A DNA stretch of 64,000 nucleotides, taken from assembly GCA_964518905.1 (NCBI GenBank), contig CAZFJL010000020.1, positions 8,835-72,834 on the forward strand, written 5' to 3'. Source of the stretch: RDYZ01 sp964518905 (lineage in GTDB: Bacteria > Cyanobacteriota > Cyanobacteriia > Cyanobacteriales > Geitlerinemataceae). The translations under genes and the position numbers were made by a program. Of this stretch, positions 63,935-64,000 are shown in pieces (within the stretch, counting starts at the first letter, position 1; each line of letters begins with the position of its first letter). The notes below the pieces were generated by a model, which was not told where the DNA came from, made no database searches, and saw only the letters and a program-made list of their open reading frames with translations.

Positions 63935-64000
63935 TAAGATTCGATCGGGAGCATCTCATTAATGCAATGAGCAGAAATACTCAGGTTTAGACGAGCAGGC

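Noticed and set aside
1..64000. HIP1 (GCGATCGC) octamers as regulatory sites
   Set aside because: They occur throughout coding and noncoding DNA in large numbers, as is normal for many cyanobacteria, and were used only as a lineage and transfer marker.

Overview
The window is a piece of a cyanobacterial chromosome. The evidence is a dense scatter of the HIP1 octamer GCGATCGC and a set of phylum-typical genes: the photosystem II subunit psbX next to a Ycf66 protein, the clock output kinase sasA, a GUN4 domain, SepF, the cyanobacterial type of glutamate-cysteine ligase, DUF3598, a VKOR-thioredoxin fusion and a CRTISO-like oxidoreductase. I cannot name the genus. Most of the sequence is ordinary core genome on both strands; short inverted-repeat elements and relics mark where it has been disturbed.

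Layout. 0-5.2 kb: a partial GUN4 protein, queF, a small conserved protein, a DUF2079 membrane protein and sasA. 5.4-8.1 kb: a two-gene minus-strand operon in which a K+-channel-like protein overlaps an Amt ammonium transporter by ATGA; the Amt carries a HAMP-like signalling tail. 8.5-19.5 kb: prolyl oligopeptidase, a two-partner-secretion exoprotein, glmS, proC, sepF and a LOG-family protein. 19.6-26.9 kb: a deletion-fused exoprotein relic, ubiD, an ABC ATPase, a LysM-M23 cell-wall peptidase and trmL. 27-36 kb: gshA, a DMT exporter, YggT, psbX, ycf66, two tandem TolB-like lipoproteins, a Deg-like protease with PPC domains and a TPR protein. 36.5-46.4 kb: purA, pepA, a catalytically dead caspase homologue, then a redox-rich stretch (PrxQ/Bcp, DUF3598, a [2Fe-2S] ferredoxin, tRNA-Leu(CAG), 2-Cys peroxiredoxin, a redoxin-like protein). 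46.4-56.3 kb: a HEAT protein, small hypotheticals, VKOR-Trx, pyrD, a four-GAF sensor with a decayed kinase core and the CRTISO-like gene. 56.4-57.9 kb: an AT-rich, HIP1-free islet. 57.9-64 kb: rsgA, tusA, dnaJ, a GNAT, a small exported protein, iscS, a hypothetical and a MITE.

The most informative finds are mobile-element events. A 122-bp MITE with 21-bp terminal repeats and a 4-bp ATAA duplication interrupts the partner gene of a DUF488 protein, and removing it restores one open frame. A second 126-bp MITE is present twice, differing at 3 positions. At least four other inverted-repeat families lie between genes, and one copy supplies the C-terminal codons of the secreted exoprotein. Functionally, the Amt/K+-channel operon with its outputless signalling tail and the pseudo-orthocaspase are the best candidates for undescribed biology. 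I saw no CRISPR array, no complete insertion sequence, no phage and no recognisable defence cluster.
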